Of a stretch of 64,000 bases of DNA, positions 45,430 through 57,398 are shown one piece after another. A program made the translations under genes and the position numbers. This DNA comes from Amborella trichopoda. Taxonomy: Eukaryota; Streptophyta; Magnoliopsida; Amborellales; Amborellaceae. The notes beneath the pieces were generated by a model. It saw nothing but the letters and a program-made list of their open reading frames with translations. It ran no database searches and was not told where the DNA came from. The DNA lies in assembly GCF_000471905.2 (NCBI RefSeq), contig NW_006499973.1, positions 4,643,813 through 4,707,812 of the forward strand. The letters are read 5' to 3'. Positions within the stretch are counted from its first letter, which is position 1, and each line of letters begins with the position of its first letter.

Positions 45430-46626
45430 GTCGATTTACCCTTCCCTGAGGAGCCTCTTTACATTAGGGATTTAGTAAGAGGAACCGTCCATTACAAAGG
45501 GCTGAGTGGTTCACTCCCAAAATTTTCCAAGGCACTGGAGCAGCACCAGTTGAGTTTATCCAACAATTAGCACCAGTTGATCCTCGCAAAGTACTTAGCG
45601 TCGGGTGAACATCTTAATGCTCAGCGCTGGTTGCGTATTAACGATTAGTGCCAAGTGAGTTTGTCAAACACTTAGTGTCGGTCGAGCTTCTCAATACCCA
45701 ACGTCGGTTGAATGCCAACAATTAGCGCCGGTTGAGTCTTTCAGCACTCCGTGTCGGTTGAATGCCAACACCCCAGCACCGGTTAAGCTTGTCTAAGGCC
45801 AGCACCAACTGAAAGTGAATCTCTAACACGTGCCTCAAATCCTAGACGTGACACCTCGAAATCAGTTGTGCCAACTGACAGCTGTCACCACATCCTTCAG
45901 CGTCACCTCACACACGTGTAACTGATAACCGTATGATTTCCAAGGACAACGGTTCACCTCTAGCAACTGTATGCCTTCCCCACGACGGTTCACCTCCTAC
46001 AGCCATACGACCCATCTCCCACGGGCGTTCGTCTTCCGCCGGAATTGCTCCCACATGGCCGAAAACTCACTGGAACCTTTCATGCCTGTCGTTTTGGTCT
46101 GGACCTCACCAGAACCTCGTCGATAAACCTCTGTGACACCACTAACAATGTCAAAAAGTGGAGATAACCCCAATAAAACTCTTGAAAGTTCTTGAAAACC
46201 TCTGCGACACAATGAAATTGTTGGAAAACTTCCACAACTACCGTGAAACCCCTTAAAAACCCCCAGAAAGCCCTCAAGACATGTGGAACCACTCACTGAT
46301 GTGTTTCTCGTCTCTTCCCGAAAGAAAAATAATAGCCGAAGCCTTCTCTTCCTCCTGAAAAGATTCCCGAAAAGCTTCCCTTTCCCTTCTACTTTCTCTG
46401 CAAACTCACCAAATTCTTGGTGAAGCTTGTTCAACGAAGGTCTTCTCTGTAGGACCCTTGACCAAATGCCTGTTGCCTCTCAAAGAACCTCCCGGTAGAG
46501 ACTGTTGCTGAAGTCCCACTGCTCTTTGAAAACTTCAAACTAGCGCTCTCTCCTCACAGTTAAAGAAAACTTGTGCTTAAGTTCTTTTTTACCTTTGGTG
46601 AAAGTAAGTGAAAACGGGATTTTACC
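45430..46626 (-). other. Upstream leader of the antisense ORF, with GCCGGTTG-type repeats
   Basis: Between the aORF start and its TATA box. The 45,530-45,830 part holds about ten short degenerate units with AGCACCAGTTGAG or AGCGCCGGTTGAG; the 45,930-46,560 part is a non-repetitive leader whose counterpart is at 61,710-62,440 in E (other strand). Short open frames exist but no domain is recognised. Confidence 0.6.
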
Positions 46627-46636
46627 CCTTATATAG
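46627..46636 (-). promoter_or_regulatory. TATA box of the antisense transcription unit in B
   Basis: Minus strand reads CTATATAAGG, followed by GGTAAAATCCCGTTTTCACT and, about 40 bp on, TTAAGCACAAGTTTTCTTTA. The same string CTATATAAGGGGGTAAAATC stands on the plus strand in E at 61,695-61,714 with the same downstream sequence. It is far from the LTRs and points at the antisense ORF, so I infer an internal antisense promoter. Confidence 0.6.
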
Positions 46637-46739
46637 ATTACACTGCCCTCAAATGCCCCTCACAAATTTGGAATTCCAGTTGTGTCCAAGGGAATTCAAG
46701 CAACAACAAGCAGAGTCAGGCTATACATGAGTCTCAAGG

Positions 46740-47160
46740 TAACTCTCATCAATCCTTCCCCAATGTTGGTTGACGCAACGCTAGGTGAATTTCAAAAACA
46801 ACCCTAGCGCCAGTTGACTTAGGGCCGGACGTGTTTCCAAATCGATCCCTGGTGCCGGTTGATGTAGCACTGGGTGAATTTCCAAACAACTCTAGCACCA
46901 GTTGACTTAATGTCGGGTGTGTTTCCAAATACAACCTTAGCACCGGTTGACTTAATGCCGGGTGTGTATCCAAAAGAACCCTAGCGCTGGTTAACTCAGT
47001 GTCAGTTGACTTTAGATAATATCATGAGTCATTCACAATGCCAGCTAAACAGTGCTGGTTGTGTTAGAATGCAGCATCGACTGTGTTGTGAGACCTCAAC
47101 GCTAATTGAAAATTAGCAATAAACCATCAGTGCTACACATGGTACCGGTCGTATTTCAAG
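46740..47160 (+). repeat. Tandem repeats with CACCGGTTGACTTAATGCC core
   Basis: Six to eight degenerate units of about 60 bp, made of a TAGCACCGGTTGACTTAATG-type core and a GGGTGTGTTTCCAAA tail. The inverted counterpart in E is 61,270-61,570. The core motif is shared with the LTR 50-bp array. Confidence 0.75.
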
Positions 47161-47589
47161 CAGTGTATGCCCTACCACTATCCTTAGTGGACTTGCACCC
47201 AGGTCGTAGCACCTAAACTGTGACCTCCCCAATGGAGTCATGAGTTGTCCCTCATCCCCCATTATGAGTCACACCCATACTACGACCCATCATCCTCAAT
47301 GAAGTTAGGGTCATTCTCACGTCCGTAATACTCAGTGGGTCAGCGTCTGTAATCCTCAGGAAGTCGGGTTACTGGTAAAAAAGTCTCATCTTTCACCCCA
47401 GAGAGTACCTTACCCCCTTAAAAACCAAAGCAAGGTCCACTTTTGCTGGTCATCCTTCATTAGGTCACCATTTCCATCTAGCCCTCAGTTTGTGAATGGT
47501 CTTAGCCATATTATCCCATTATCCCCAGGGAGTCAGATTACATCCACAGGCCTATTCCTAATGGAGCGCAACCTACATGGCAATCGACA
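47161..47589 (+). other. Non-coding 3' spacer of B
   Basis: No gene seen. It aligns with E at 60,870-61,260 (inverted) and, from 47,385 on, with the window's first 180 bp (element F). Marked by ACCATTTCCATC and CCCCAGGGAGTCAGATT. Confidence 0.7.
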
Positions 47590-48190
47590 CAACGGTCCAT
47601 GCTACATGAAACTGCACAACCTTGGTCTAGATGAAACTGCACAATGGTTCGTGCTACATGAAACTGCACAACCTTGGTCTTGATGAAACTGCACAACGGT
47701 CCGTGCTACATGAAATTGCACAACCTTGGTTTAGATGCATGACCTGAAACTCCACGGTCCAAACTATATGACCTTAAATTGTAGTGAAGGTTTAGTTGCA
47801 TGACCTTAAACTAGATGGTCCTAAGTTGTATGACTTTAAACTACATAACTATGGTCCTAGTTATGCGACCTTAAACTGCAAAACCATGGTCCGAATTATA
47901 TGACCTTAAGCAGTGGCGGAGGTCTTGTTGCACAACCCTTAACTGAATGGTTCAAACTATATGACCTTAAATCATAGTCTACATCCCAGTCACATGACGT
48001 TAAACTGCACAACACCATGGTCCGAACTATATGACTTTAAACTGTAGCAGAGGTCAAGTTGCATGACCTTAAACTGCATGGTCTTAGTTATATGACTTTA
48101 AAACTACACAACCACAGTCCAACTATATGACCTTAAACAATAGTGGACATCCTAGCCGCATGACGATAAACTTCTTTGCCCTGGTCAAAG
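47590..48190 (+). repeat. 62-bp satellite-like array in B
   Basis: Same family as 203-1,075, with units carrying TATATGACCTTAAACTGTAG and TGCATGACCTTAAACTG. The left end has a distinct short subarray near 47,594-47,740 in which CATGAAACTGCACAACCTTG is repeated three or four times, which F lacks. Confidence 0.85.
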
Positions 48191-49019
48191 AGGCATGACC
48201 ATAAACTCCCCCTACATACGCGCACACGCCTTTACGTACACTTTCACGCACACCATTCTTAACCTACCTGTTATTCATCACCTCCCCATGAGTTCATCAC
48301 CTTACATCATTCCGCAGTGAGTCTCAATCATGTTCGTAAAATGGTGGACCATCCCATCACCCATACTCATTGTATGTCAGAGGGTCACCATCGTCCACTC
48401 ACATTTCATACATCACTCATCTTTCATACATCACGCATCTCTCATGGGTATCCTCGAGCCATCTCCCCAAGTGAGCCAAACCACCAACATACTCACTCCA
48501 TGACCTTCATAAACTTCCATCCATCACCATTACGGTCCACTTGTATGACCTTAAACTATAGTGCACATTCAGGCCGCATGATGTTAAACTGTTTCGCACA
48601 GGTCCTAGACGCATGACCTTAAACATGCCCTCATAAAAAAAAAGGAAAGAAATAACGCGCATGGTGTATACCTGAACAGGGCAACGCTATGAGTAAAAAT
48701 GACAGACAGGCATGGTCACGAAACCATGAGTAAAAGAGTTTCGTGAATAAAAATTGGGCATAGTGAAAACCCGAAAGGGCATCGTGAGTAAAAATGGATA
48801 AAATAGGTGGACATGGGCCAAAGGTCATGGGTAAAAAAGGCCCAAAATAAAAAAAATACGTTGGTGAAAATCGTCTCTACGACGTCGCTTCCCAAGTTCA
48901 AGCAAAAATCTGCAAAAGACGCTTGGACCAATAAACAGGTTGATGCAACATTCACTTCAACAGATGACCTCAGTCGGCACTCCCTTCATTGTCAAGACGT
49001 TCAACAGGGTGTAGACGTT
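48191..49019 (+). other. Non-coding spacer between arrays in B
   Basis: No gene seen. It matches 1,076-1,900 in F with many small differences. Confidence 0.65.
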
Positions 49020-49600
49020 AAAATCACCCCTGGACATCCTTCTTCAGTCCTAGATGAATAGGTAGCTCAATCGACGTCCCTCTTTAGTCCTGGGTGAATA
49101 GGTAGTCCAGTCGACATCCTTCTTCAGTCCTAGGTGAATAGGTAGTCCAGTTGATGTCCCTCTTCAATCTTAGGTGAACATGTAGCCCAGTCAACATCCT
49201 TCTTCAATCCTGGGTGAATAGGTAGCCCGGTCGACTTTCTTCTCTAGTCTTGGGTGAATAGGTAGCCCAGTCAACATCTTGCTTCAGTTTGGGATAATAG
49301 TGATCCCAGTCAACATCCTTCTTCAGTCTTGGGTGAATAGGTAGCCTAGTCGACACCTTCGTCAGTCTTGGGTGAATAGGTATCCCAATCGACATCCTTC
49401 TTCGGTCTTGAGTGAGCAAGTAGCCCAATCGACATCGTTCTTTAGTCTTGGGTGAATAAGTAGCCCAATCGACGTCCTTCTCCAGTCCTGGCTGAACAGT
49501 TAGTCCAGTCGACATCCTTCTTCAGTTTTAGGTAAACAAGTAGCCCAGTCAACATCCTTCTTCAAGGCTAGGGGACAACGTAGCCCACTCATTATCCTTC
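49020..49600 (+). repeat. 50-bp array (CTTCTTCAGTCC type) in B
   Basis: About eleven copies with CCTTCTTCAGTCYTGGGTGA followed by ATAGGTAGCCCAGTCGACAT. More homogeneous than the F copy at 1,905-2,310. Confidence 0.85.
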
Positions 49601-49604
49601 TTCA

Positions 49605-50000
49605 AAGACCTTCTCCCCATGCATGGAGTATGCATGCCTTCTTCTTCTCTTATGGACCTTCTCCCCATGTGTGGAGTATGCATGCCTTCTTCTTCTCTTA
49701 TGGACCTTCTCCTCATGCATGGAGTATGCATGCCTTCTTCTTCTCTTATGGACCACCTCCCCATGCATGGAGTATGCATGTCGTCTTCTTCTCTTATGGA
49801 CCTTCTCCGCATGCATGAAGTATGCATGCCTTCTTCTTCTCTTATGGACCTTCTCCCCATGCATGGAGTGTGCATGCATTCTTCTTCTCTTATAGACCTC
49901 CTCCCCATGCATGAAATGTGCATGCCTTGTCCCTCTCTTATGGATCCTCTCCCGGTGCATGAAATGTGTATGCCCTCTCCTTCTTCTATAGACGCCTCTC
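49605..50000 (+). repeat. 45-bp array with CATGCATGGAGTATGCATGC core in B
   Basis: Nine copies of a 45-bp unit, each with GGACCTTCTCCCCATGCATG and TATGCATGCCTTCTTC. Open on several frames of both strands, as in F (2,311-2,725), because the unit length is a multiple of three. CATGCA motifs recur at fixed spacing. Confidence 0.9.
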
Positions 50001-50420
50001 TCCATGAGGCTAGGTGACAAAGTAGCCCAGTCATCATTCTTCCAAGGGAGAAACTGACAATGCCAGGACAGAACCGGCGAGAGACTTCAGATCACCTAGA
50101 CGGCACGACCAAACCTTTGGGATCAGTTAATAAAACCTTCTCCCAACTGGACCTGGTAAACGAGACCAATAGTGATACTCTGATCGTCAAAAGAAAACTT
50201 GGTGTAGCAGCAAAAAAAAACCACCAAAAATTCTCTTCTCCCCTAAAGTCTCCACGGACAGACCTGCGAACAATGCATCCCATCATCTAAGCAGCCTAGT
50301 ACACCATTACGTGAATCTCCTCGGCATTCACAAGGTCCTTTGGCAAGGAAGGAAAAAAGTAAAAGCCAAAGGAAACATTCGAAATAATTGTCCTTCTTGC
50401 TTCTCTTGAAGCACAACATT

Positions 50421-50433
50421 AGGTGGGGCAAGC
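50421..50433 (+). other. Polypurine tract of B
   Basis: AGGTGGGGCAAGC, identical to 3,128-3,140, directly before the start of LTR-5. Confidence 0.8.
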
Positions 50434-53374
50434 TATTTGAACATATTTTTCATCATCTTGGTCCCCGGTTGGAAGCAGGTCAATAAAGCCTACAAAATAG
50501 TGGAAAATTTCGAAAAGTCTCAAAATTGCTCAAGATCCCCATCAGCACTTCAAAAGACCACCTACCATGTTTTGTCACGATCAAACATGTCTATGGTAGT
50601 GAACACAAGGAAACAGTTTTCGAAAAATTGGCCTCCACCACCCTGAATGGGACCTACAACTGGAGCTACATTTTTGGTGTCTCAAATCGCTATAAGACCA
50701 CTACCATTGGATCTAACACGGTTGAAAACCCCCATGGGCCAACTTTTGTCTTGAACAAACACTCTAAAACAAAGATATGAGCAAAACATTAAAGTAGGAG
50801 AGGTCACACACTATTCCCGTATGGCCTCACTGCACCAAAAAACCATTAACTCACTTGTTCCAAATCGAATCTCTCAAAAATTTGGTGAACTAATTCGTCT
50901 CATCAAGACAAACAATTTGATATGGGGCACACCTTGAGATGATATCCAAACAAGGAGAAACACTAGAGAGAAGTTGTCGATCCGTGAAGAAGTTGCAAAA
51001 AATTCAACAGTGACATGCCTCACTCAATGAACCATATCACGATGCTTGTGCAACAGATTGACACAAAACAAATTCCATTGTGTGAGTATGGTTCAAGGCT
51101 ATCATTGGATCGAACCACATACATGATAGACGGTTAGATTTCATGCTCGAAGCCAATGAAGTTACTGAAATTTCGACTGTCGGATTCTAGATTCTGGTCG
51201 AAACTCAAAAGTTGCGAAATCTTCGCTCGAGCTCCAAATCGCGTTCCGATTGTTGCCACACAATCGTGATGTCATGCTTAGTGCGCTACAACAAAGAAAT
51301 CACAAAAAAACATTAAGGAAAAATCACACTATAGATCTGATGTTTCCAAGATTCAAACAAATTTCAAGTCTCGCGATCATGACTAAAAAACATGATTCAT
51401 GGCTCAAAGTTGGTATCAAAACAATCGCCACGTCGAGCCTCACAAGACAACAATAATCTTTTGATCAAGCAGGCATCAGAATAACTTCGGGTTAGCCACT
51501 GAAGATCACGCAAATTCTCGGGTAGCCACAGGGATTGTTTTGAAATTCTACACATTCTTAGGCAGGGGCAAAACAGTCCTTTTGCATCCATTTTTAGAAT
51601 TTATTTTAATTTAATTAAATCTTAATTTTCACCAATTAGGTCTAATTTTGATCAATCCACCCATGTTTGGGCACAACTCTATATAAACAGGCACCCCCTC
51701 ATTATAAAACAGACCCCGCACCACCTCTCGATCTTGAGTGGATTCTTTGAAGATTCAAAAAAAATTTTGATCCTATGTTTGAGTCTGTGAGTACGTCTCG
51801 GAGAGAGAGAGATAGGAGAGAGAGGAAAAGGGTGGGTACCCTTTAGGCAGGCAACTTTCTCTCTCCTCCCGTCTCTCTTTCTCTATCTTCTCTCTTTCCT
51901 CTTATCTCTCTCTTCTCTCTTTCTCTCCCTTCTCTCTCTCTTCTCTCTCTTTCTTCTCTCTATCTCTCTTCTCTCTTTGTCTCTCTCCTCTCTTTATCTC
52001 TCTTCTCTCTCTTTTCTCTCTTCTCCCTCTCTTTCTCTCTCTTCTTCCCATCTCTATCTTTTTTCTCTCCCTCATCTTCTCTTCTCTGACTTCTTCTATC
52101 AACTGGCGAGAGCTAGTGCTAATTGATCTTCTCTTCCTTCTTCTATTAGTCAACGAGATCTAGCGGCGGTTGGTCTTCCCTTCTTCTATCAGTCGGCAAG
52201 ACTTAGCGCTGGTTGATTTTCTCTCTCTTGCTTTGTCGACTGGCGAGACCTACTGCTGATTGGCTTTCTTCCTCTTCTTCTGTCGATCTGTGAGACCTAG
52301 TGACGGTTGGTCTTCTCCCTCCTCTTCTTTTGCCAATTGGCAAAACCTAATATCAGTTGACCTTCTCTCTCTTCTTCTGGCAACTAGAGAGACCTAGCAC
52401 TGGTTGGTCTTCTCCCTTCTCTTCTTTTGCCAATTGACGTGACCTTGTGCTAGTTGGCCTTCTCTCTCCTCTTCTGGCCATTGGCTAGACCTAGCGCCGG
52501 TTGGCCTTCTTTCTCTTCTTTTGTTAACTGGGGAGACCTAGTGCCGGTTGGCTTTCTCTCTCTTCTTCTATCAGTTGGTGCGACCTAACGCCCGTTGGTT
52601 CTTTTCCTCTCTCTCCCATCTTATGATACAACCGACAATGTCTATTGTCGACTGCATCTTCTCTCCCTTCTTCTGCCTCCTCGTTTCCTTCTCTCTCCTT
52701 CCGTCTATCCCCTTCTTCTCTTTAACCATTCTTCTGCTGCTGTCTCATTCGACCAAGAGGTATTAGCATCTCATGGCAGTCTTGTCGTCTAGCCGTAATG
52801 TTGTTGCACCAGGTCCGCTTGGCCCGCTTTACTGCCATGACCGACGAACCATCTTACCTTGTTACTCGATATCGGTAATAACGTCTAGCAGCCATCCTGT
52901 GTGTCGGTCTCTGTTACCGAGCCAGTCTTGCTACCACATTATGTAATTATCTGTCAGCCTAGTCATTGCTCCGATCCTATCTTTATTTCTTCTTTTGGAA
53001 TGCGCATGCTTGTGTAGGCTCATCAGATATGAAAAGGAGGTTTGACCCACCTGTCCCGTAACCTTTACCATTTATGTTTGTGATTGCATAAAAGCAAAAA
53101 ACAAGAAGAACACGAGCCAAGGGAGGTGATTCCGAACCAATGATATTACTGGGGGGCTTTCTTCGTGATCTAAGAGGGCGCCCACTCGAGTCTGCCAGAG
53201 TAAGTCCTGAACCAACCTTTTAAATTCCTCTCTCACTGGTTGGTAATACCTGCCCCCATATTCGAACGAGGATCCTGAGAGAGCGATCTCATAAACGTCC
53301 CAGGTCTTCCTCGAAACCCGAGACGTGGGCTGCCCGATCGCCTAGGGATCTGGAGGGCGAGATCGAGGCACCTA
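50434..53374 (+). repeat. LTR-5, 3' LTR of element B
   Basis: About 2.94 kb. TATA box CTATATAAACAGGCAC at 51,679-51,694, CT-rich leader 51,845-52,085, 50-bp array 52,090-52,660 with units such as AGACCTAGCGCCGGTTGGCC, then the conserved end. D LTR sequence resumes at 53,375. No gene in it. Confidence 0.9.
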
Positions 53375-54459
53375 ACCATATATACCTTCATAAAGTAAGG
53401 TATAACTTTCAATCTAAGATGTTTTTCAAAATAGTTTCCACATGAAAATTTTATCCCATTCAAAGTCTTTCAAATGGCTATGGTTTGATCGAAAATGAAC
53501 TTCATTTGCTAGTAAATCAGTGACCACAATTGTAAATATTAAAAATCCCGGAAAGCAGTCAGTAATGATATACCTTCACATTTTGAAACATAACTTCATT
53601 TTTGTAAATAATTTTAGCAATGGATAAAAATAAACATTTTACTAGACTCATATATCCTTCCAATGGGGCTGGTTTGAGGTCAATTGGACCCCATTTGGCT
53701 GTCCAAAAACCTCTTACAAGAACAAGCAAACTTCTGGAATTTCACTGTGGCATACAACATGTCTCAAGCATACATTCCATGATCTTCATTTCATGATGAG
53801 GCACATGATAACAACCATTCTCTCATAATGTGAACACACACATAATCATGTATGACATGCATTTCTTACATAATCTAATAATCATGCATTCATTCTTGAC
53901 ATTCACCATTATCATAGAATAAGAGCCCCAATTTCTAAATATCATTGGTGATGGATCCACTTTCATGGTCATTTTACATGCATCCTTTCGACTATCATGC
54001 AATGGTGATGGATCCACTTACCTAAACAACAACGACGACTTCTTCCCTTCTCTCTCACTGCTCTCACCCACCCAACAGTGGCTGCCCACCAACAGTCACT
54101 TGTTCCCACCTTGTGTCTTAGAGAGAGAGAAATGAAGTAAGAATGAGTGGCATGCGTGAGGAAAGGGGCTTTAGTACTCTTGGGTTGAGGAGGCTGGCCA
54201 AGTGTCACCAAGAGATTGTAAAATCTGGACATGTGGCACTCAATTAGCATGCACATAAAAGTGTCATACACAACTCATGCATGTTAGAGACACAGCCGGT
54301 GCTGAATGCAAATCCACCTGGCACTGGCTCTTCCAACTAGCGCTGGCCTCTTGTCCAATTCCACTCGGCACTTGCTCTTCCAACCAGCGGTGCACACAAC
54401 TTCAACCTCCCCATCCTACCATGCCTTTTAATTGGTCGGGAAAAGTTTGGGTCGTCACA
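53375..54459 (-). repeat. Element D 3' LTR, upstream piece (split by B)
   Basis: About 1.08 kb, starting (minus strand) TGTGACGACCCAAACTTTTC at 54,459 and running left to the B boundary. The left half aligns with the C LTR (about 16,130-16,560). Near 54,280-54,420 it has four units with GCACTGGCTCTTCCAACTAG, which share the GCGCTGG-type core of the Tat elements. A donor-like AGGTAAGTGGATC lies at 54,011-54,023. No gene in it. Confidence 0.8.
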
Positions 54460-54489
54460 CCTTTCCCCCCTTAAAAACAGATTTTGTCC

Positions 54490-55224
54490 TCAATCGTTAG
54501 TTGAATAAATGGGGGTGGAAGGCCCAGATTCATCTTCTCGCTCCCACATTGATTCTTCCCTCGAGTGATACTGCCATAAAACCTGGACTAGAGGAATCTC
54601 TTTGTGATGCAATACCTCGACTCTTTTATCCAATTTCTCAACAGGTTGTTCTATATAAGTTAAATCCTCCTTGATTGGGATCGGCTCATACTTTAGGACG
54701 TGGGACAGATCGGGCTGATACTTCCTCAATAATGACACATGGAACACATTATGAACATTAGCTAACTCGGGCGGTAGGGCCAATCGATATGCCATGACTC
54801 CAATTCTTTCTAAAATCTCAGAGGGTCCAATAAACTGTGGACTCAGTTTCCCCTTCTTGCTAAATCTCATGATACCCTTAGTTGGTGATACTTTCAGAAA
54901 AACCTGATCACCCACCACAAATTCAAGTTCCCTTCTCTGATTGTCAACATAACTCTTCTGACGACTTTGAGCCATTCGAAGCCTTTCCCAAATCAAATCG
55001 ATCTTTTTTGAGGTCATTTGAACAATCTCTGGTCCCAACATTCTTCTTTCACCGACCTCATCCCAACATATGGCCGATCTACACTTCCTCCCATACAATG
55101 CCTCAAGAGGCGCCATCCGGATACTGACCTGGAAACTGTTGTTATAAGAAAACTCTATCAAGGGTAAGTGATCATCCCAATTTCCTTTGAAATCTGAAAC
55201 ACAAGGCCTCAACATATCATCCAA
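54490..55224 (-). pseudogene. D integrase C-terminal part and chromodomain
   Basis: 244 open codons. Residues 1-55 end the integrase core (FSYNNSFQVSIRMAPLEALY); residues 85-165 are the GPY/F-like part (VSPTKGIMRFSKKGKLSPQF, IGPSEILERIG, NVFHVSLLRKYQPD); residues 185-240 are a chromodomain (EVLHHKEIPLVQVLWQYHSR followed by EESMWERED). Chromodomains steer integration toward particular chromatin. Family assignment Tekay/Del is from the ISKED-like spacing EPIPIKEDLTYIEQPV. Confidence 0.9.
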
Positions 55225-55325
55225 GGTCTGTATGGTCCTTTCAAATTATCGGGATGGAAAGTTGTACTGAAAGTAAGTTTGGTCCCCATAGCCGACTGTC
55301 GGCTGTTACAAAACCTTGAGGCAAA

Positions 55326-55820
55326 TCAAGAGTCTCTGTCAGACACAATACTAATAGGCACCCCATTGAGTCTTACAATATCCTTGATGTATAATTGGGC
55401 CAACTTATCCATGGTATGAGTAGAAACGACCGGCAAGAAATGAGCAGCTTTAGTGAGCCGGTCTATAATGACCCAAATACTATCATGCCCCGAACTTGAT
55501 TTTGGTAGGACGGACACAAAGTCCATAGTTAGGTTCTCCCACTTCCATTCTGACACAGGTAAGGGTTGTAACTGTCCCACAGGTTTCTAATGTTCAGCTT
55601 TAACGTGCTGACAGGTTAAGCACTTGGAAAAAAATTGTGCTACTTCTCTCTTCATGTTATTCCACCAAAAGACTCTTTTTAAATCCTGATACATCTTTGT
55701 GCTACATGGATGCACTAAATAACAGGTGTGATGTGCCTCCTCTAAAATAGCCATTTCTACCTTTTCATTGTTAGGAACACAAACCCGTCCCTTGAATATT
55801 AACATATCATCACTGCCCAT
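55326..55820 (-). pseudogene. D integrase zinc-binding and core part
   Basis: HHCC-type zinc region (55,587-55,820) with EEAHHTCYLVHPCSTKMYQD and SKCLTCQHVKAEH, then core (55,326-55,580) with PVSEWKWENLTMDFVSVLPK and DSIWVIIDRLTKAAHFLPV. Joins DNA ends of the element to the target. Fossil. Confidence 0.9.
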
Positions 55821-55870
55821 AGCAAAGTCCTCCTTACCTTCCGACCTTATTTCCTAAAAAATTTCATGAA

Positions 55871-56446
55871 TCAAGTACCCTCCTTTTGTGCCACTCGAAT
55901 TTTTTGAATGAGATGTGGCCCTATTCTCATACATGAAATTAATCCTTTCCCACCATCAAGGGGCAGAGTTGGATGCCAGTCTATTGCGTCTTCTAGTAAC
56001 TTCATTTCTCGGAGCATCATGTGAGCCATTGACTCCCCGGGCTTCCTACTTAAGGCATCTACCACAACATTGGTCTTACCTGGATGGTAGTTGATGGTAC
56101 AACCATAATCATTGAGCAAGTCCATCCATCGTCTTTGTCTCATATTCAATTCTTTCTGAGAAAACAAGTATTTGAGGCTCTTATGATCAGTGAACACTTT
56201 AAATTGAGTTCCATATCGATAATGTCTCAAGATTTTTAGGGCAAAAACCATCATTGTCGTTTCCAAATCATGGGTGGGATAGTTCTGTTCACAAGGCTTT
56301 AATTGCCCAGAGGCATAACCGATAACCTTTCCCCTTTGCATCAATGCACACCCAAGTCCTTTGTGTGAGGCATCAGTATAAACTACAAAATCTTTATTCC
56401 CCTCAAGCCAGGTCAATATCGGGGTTGTAGTTAATCTTTTCTTCAA
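55871..56446 (-). pseudogene. D RNase H domain
   Basis: 191 open codons with FVVYTDASHKGLGCALMQ, SGQLKPCEQNYPTHDLE, VFTDHKSLKYLFSQKELN, RRWMDLLNDY and NVVVDALSRK, the standard Ty3/Gypsy RNase H landmarks. Removes RNA from the RNA/DNA hybrid in reverse transcription. Fossil. Confidence 0.9.
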
Positions 56447-57368
56447 TTCTTGAAAACATCTCCCGCAATTATCATACCATGCAAACTTGACTTCCTTTTA
56501 GGTTAGGCGGGTTAGGAGAAGTGCTATCTTCGAGAATCCCTCTACAGTCCTAGGAAACTACGGACTTTAGATACAATCATTGGTCTCTTCCATTTAAGCA
56601 CATCCTCAATCTTGCAAGGATCAACTTCCACCCCATCTTTAGAAGCAATAAGCCCAAGGAAAGCCACACTTGGAAGCTAGAACTCACTCTTATTGAGCTT
56701 AGCATACAACGTTTCCGCCCTTAGAGTCTGGAGGACCATTCTTAAATGTTGTTCATGATCTATCTGATTCCTAGAATACACCAAAATATCATCAATAAAG
56801 ACCACAACAAAATCATCCAGATGGGTCTAAAAACTTTATTCGTCAAATCCATAAAGACAGCTGCGGCGTTCGTCAATCTAAATGGAATGACTAAGAACTC
56901 ATAGTGGCCATAACGAGTCCTGAAAGTAGTCTGGGAGATATTACCTTCCTTAACAAGCAGTTGGTGGTACCCAGACCGAAGGTCAATCTTTGAAAATACT
57001 TGGGCCCCTTACAGTTGATCAAATAAATCATTAATTCTGGGCAACAGGTATTTATTTTTTATTGTAACCTGATTCAACTGTCTATAATCAATGCATACCC
57101 TCAAAGACCCGTCTTTCTTCTTCACAAATAAAACCGGTGCGCCCCATGGTGACACACTAGGTCCGATGAACCCCTTATTCAATAATTCCTGCAATTGTTC
57201 CTTCAGTTCTTTTAACTCAGCTGAGGCAATCTTATAAGGTGCTTTAGAAATAGGAGTCGTACCAGGGGCCACCTCTATTTTAAATTCAATTTCTCTAGCC
57301 ATGGGCAGAGAAGTTAACTCTTCAGGAAAGACTTCTGGATATTTCCTTACTACCGGTATCTCTTCCAA
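56447..57368 (-). pseudogene. D reverse transcriptase
   Basis: The fingers part (57,009-57,368, 119 open codons) has [40 protein letters not shown] and [20 protein letters not shown]. The palm follows in several pieces, with FIDDILVYS visible near 56,770-56,815. Reverse transcriptase copies the element RNA. Fossil with several breaks. Confidence 0.9.
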
Positions 57369-57398
57369 TTTAGACTGAACACCCTTGTTTTTTACTAC

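Larger units (their letters stand above)
32570..53374 (+). mobile_element. Element B: non-autonomous Tat-like element with antisense PMD-like ORF
   Basis: About 20.8 kb, the most complete element in the window: LTR-4, primer site, leader, gag, zinc finger, acidic linker, protease, domain X, antisense ORF with its own TATA, three tandem arrays, polypurine tract and LTR-5. It has no reverse transcriptase, RNase H or integrase. It sits inside D's 3' LTR; flanks GACAT and ACCAT are a possible diverged 5-bp target duplication. LTRs differ at about 12 of 94 bases in a sample at their starts. It is a fossil with roughly 20 breaks over the sense and antisense reading frames. Confidence 0.85.

Noticed and set aside
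53823-54271. Host open frames near the left end of D
   Set aside because: The stretch is D's LTR; it aligns in part with the C LTR and shows no domain.
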